From NCBI GenBank assembly GCA_002482775.1, contig DLGQ01000021.1, positions 1-5,742 on the forward strand: a DNA stretch of 5,742 bases, written 5' to 3'. Each line of letters begins with the position of its first letter. Position 1 is the stretch's first letter. This stretch comes from Flavobacteriales bacterium UBA7690 (GTDB lineage Bacteria > Bacteroidota > Bacteroidia > Flavobacteriales_F > PHOS-HE28). Below are positions 5,107 to 5,742 of the stretch, piece by piece. The notes under the pieces were generated by a model, which did not search any database, was not told where the DNA came from, and saw nothing but the letters and a program-made list of their open reading frames with translations. Made by a program: the position numbers and the translations under genes.

Positions 5107-5742
5107 TCACCGGAAACAGAAGCCACCGGGGATGATGCCGGCGTGGAATTGGTTGATCTCCGTGCCGCTGGCTGCGTAGCGGTACACAACGCCGCGTTGC
5201 ACGTAGTCCACGGCATCGGCCACGTAGATCACGTCGCTCTCCGGATCCACGCCAAGGCTGTAGAAGTTGCGGTCGGCGGCAACTATGAACGGCGTGCTGG
5301 GCAGACCGGCATCAGCGATGTGCATGCGGTAGACGGCATCGTTGAGGAAGTACAACTGGTCGTGGTCTCCATTGATGCACAACCGCCATGGACTGTCGCT
5401 GGTGTTGGCGAACGTGAAGGTGGCTTCCACTTCCAAGCTCACGGGATCCACACGTTGCAACGTGGGGCTGATGCCTTGGCCCATGTAACCGCTGCAGAGC
5501 ACCCACAGCTTGCCGTTGGCATCCTGCACGATGGAGTTGGCTCCACGTCCTACGTTGATGCTGTCGGTGATGGCGTCGGTGGCGCTATCGATCACATAGA
5601 GGTATGGGCTGCTGGTATTGGTGACGAAGGCTTTGCCGTAGGCCAACACCAGTTCTTCGGTGGCGCCGTTACAGGGAATGCTTCCGCTGATGGTGTTGGC
5701 GGTGAGGTCCACGATGGTGATGGCATCGCTGCTGAGGTCGGT
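5107..5742 (-). CDS. DUF5074/YncE-like beta-propeller surface protein, C-terminal part
   Basis: The C-terminal 211 residues of a beta-propeller protein; the frame is open to the right edge, so its start and signal peptide are outside the window. GTG 5712 is an internal codon, not a start. Repeated blades are visible: AITIVDLTANTISGSIP, PYLYVIDSATDAITDSINVG, GKLWVLCSGY with LQRVDPVSLEVEATFTF, QLYFLNDAVYRMHI and VIYVADAVDYVQRGVVYRY. The end, FHAGIIPGGFCFR, is the usual finish of DUF5074-type cell-surface proteins of Bacteroidota. These proteins are commonly encoded beside TonB-dependent receptors, in some genomes corrinoid-type ones, and probably assist capture of the ligand outside the outer membrane; that role is inferred. 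The CWC gene follows after 8 bases, indicating an operon read leftward from beyond the window. Confidence 0.8.
   Translation of the reverse strand, partial: TDLSSDAITIVDLTANTISGSIPCNGATEELVLAYGKAFVTNTSSPYLYVIDSATDAITDSINVGRGANSIVQDANGKLWVLCSGYMGQGISPTLQRVDPVSLEVEATFTFANTSDSPWRLCINGDHDQLYFLNDAVYRMHIADAGLPSTPFIVAADRNFYSLGVDPESDVIYVADAVDYVQRGVVYRYAASGTEINQFHAGIIPGGFCFR

Noticed and set aside
4835..5179. 114-codon + strand frame opposite the CWC gene
   Set aside because: The minus strand encodes the exact CWC cysteine pattern and the end of the propeller protein; the + frame is a shadow.

Overview
The window looks like two unrelated genomes joined inside one gene. Bases 1 to about 1980 resemble a high-GC alphaproteobacterium of the Bradyrhizobium/Rhodopseudomonas kind: CpG is very dense, valine is mostly GTC, Shine-Dalgarno-like GGAG/GGGAGG motifs precede the starts, and a twin-arginine signal peptide is present. 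From about 1980 to the end it resembles a moderately high-GC member of Bacteroidota (Flavobacteriales-like): valine is almost always GTG, CpG is sparser, no Shine-Dalgarno precedes the genes, and the families (DUF4249 lipoprotein, DUF5074/YncE-like surface propeller, cysteine-rich CWC protein) are typical of that phylum. The taxon assignments are inferred from composition and families, not from a search.

Left part, all on the + strand: the 3' end of a DHA2-type MFS exporter (2-502); a secreted metallo-beta-lactamase-fold protein with a degenerate metal motif (574-1395); and a complete-looking, Tat-exported metal-dependent amidohydrolase (1469-2920). The composition changes inside the amidohydrolase, at its conserved GFTTVRDAGG block, so its N-terminal third appears alphaproteobacterial and the rest Bacteroidota-like. 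The frame and all metal ligands are preserved. A metagenome assembly chimera at a conserved block is the simplest explanation; true recombination is the alternative.

Middle: 2921-3351 has no convincing full-length gene. It holds an inverted repeat, a short antisense reading frame that looks like a protein C-terminus followed directly by a hairpin, and a candidate Bacteroidota-type promoter for the next gene.

Right part: a DUF4249 lipoprotein on the + strand (3352-4260) converges on a tightly packed minus-strand unit. In transcription order this unit is a DUF5074/YncE-like beta-propeller cut by the window edge (5742-5107), a cysteine-rich CWC protein (5098-4868) and an unrecognised exported protein (4855-4397). 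DUF4249 and DUF5074 proteins usually accompany TonB-dependent receptors, so this half may flank outer-membrane uptake loci, but no receptor lies in the window. The 136-base gap between the convergent genes contains a short lysine-rich antisense frame that may be a gene remnant. I saw no RNA gene, CRISPR array or insertion sequence, and I could not identify a new biological system.
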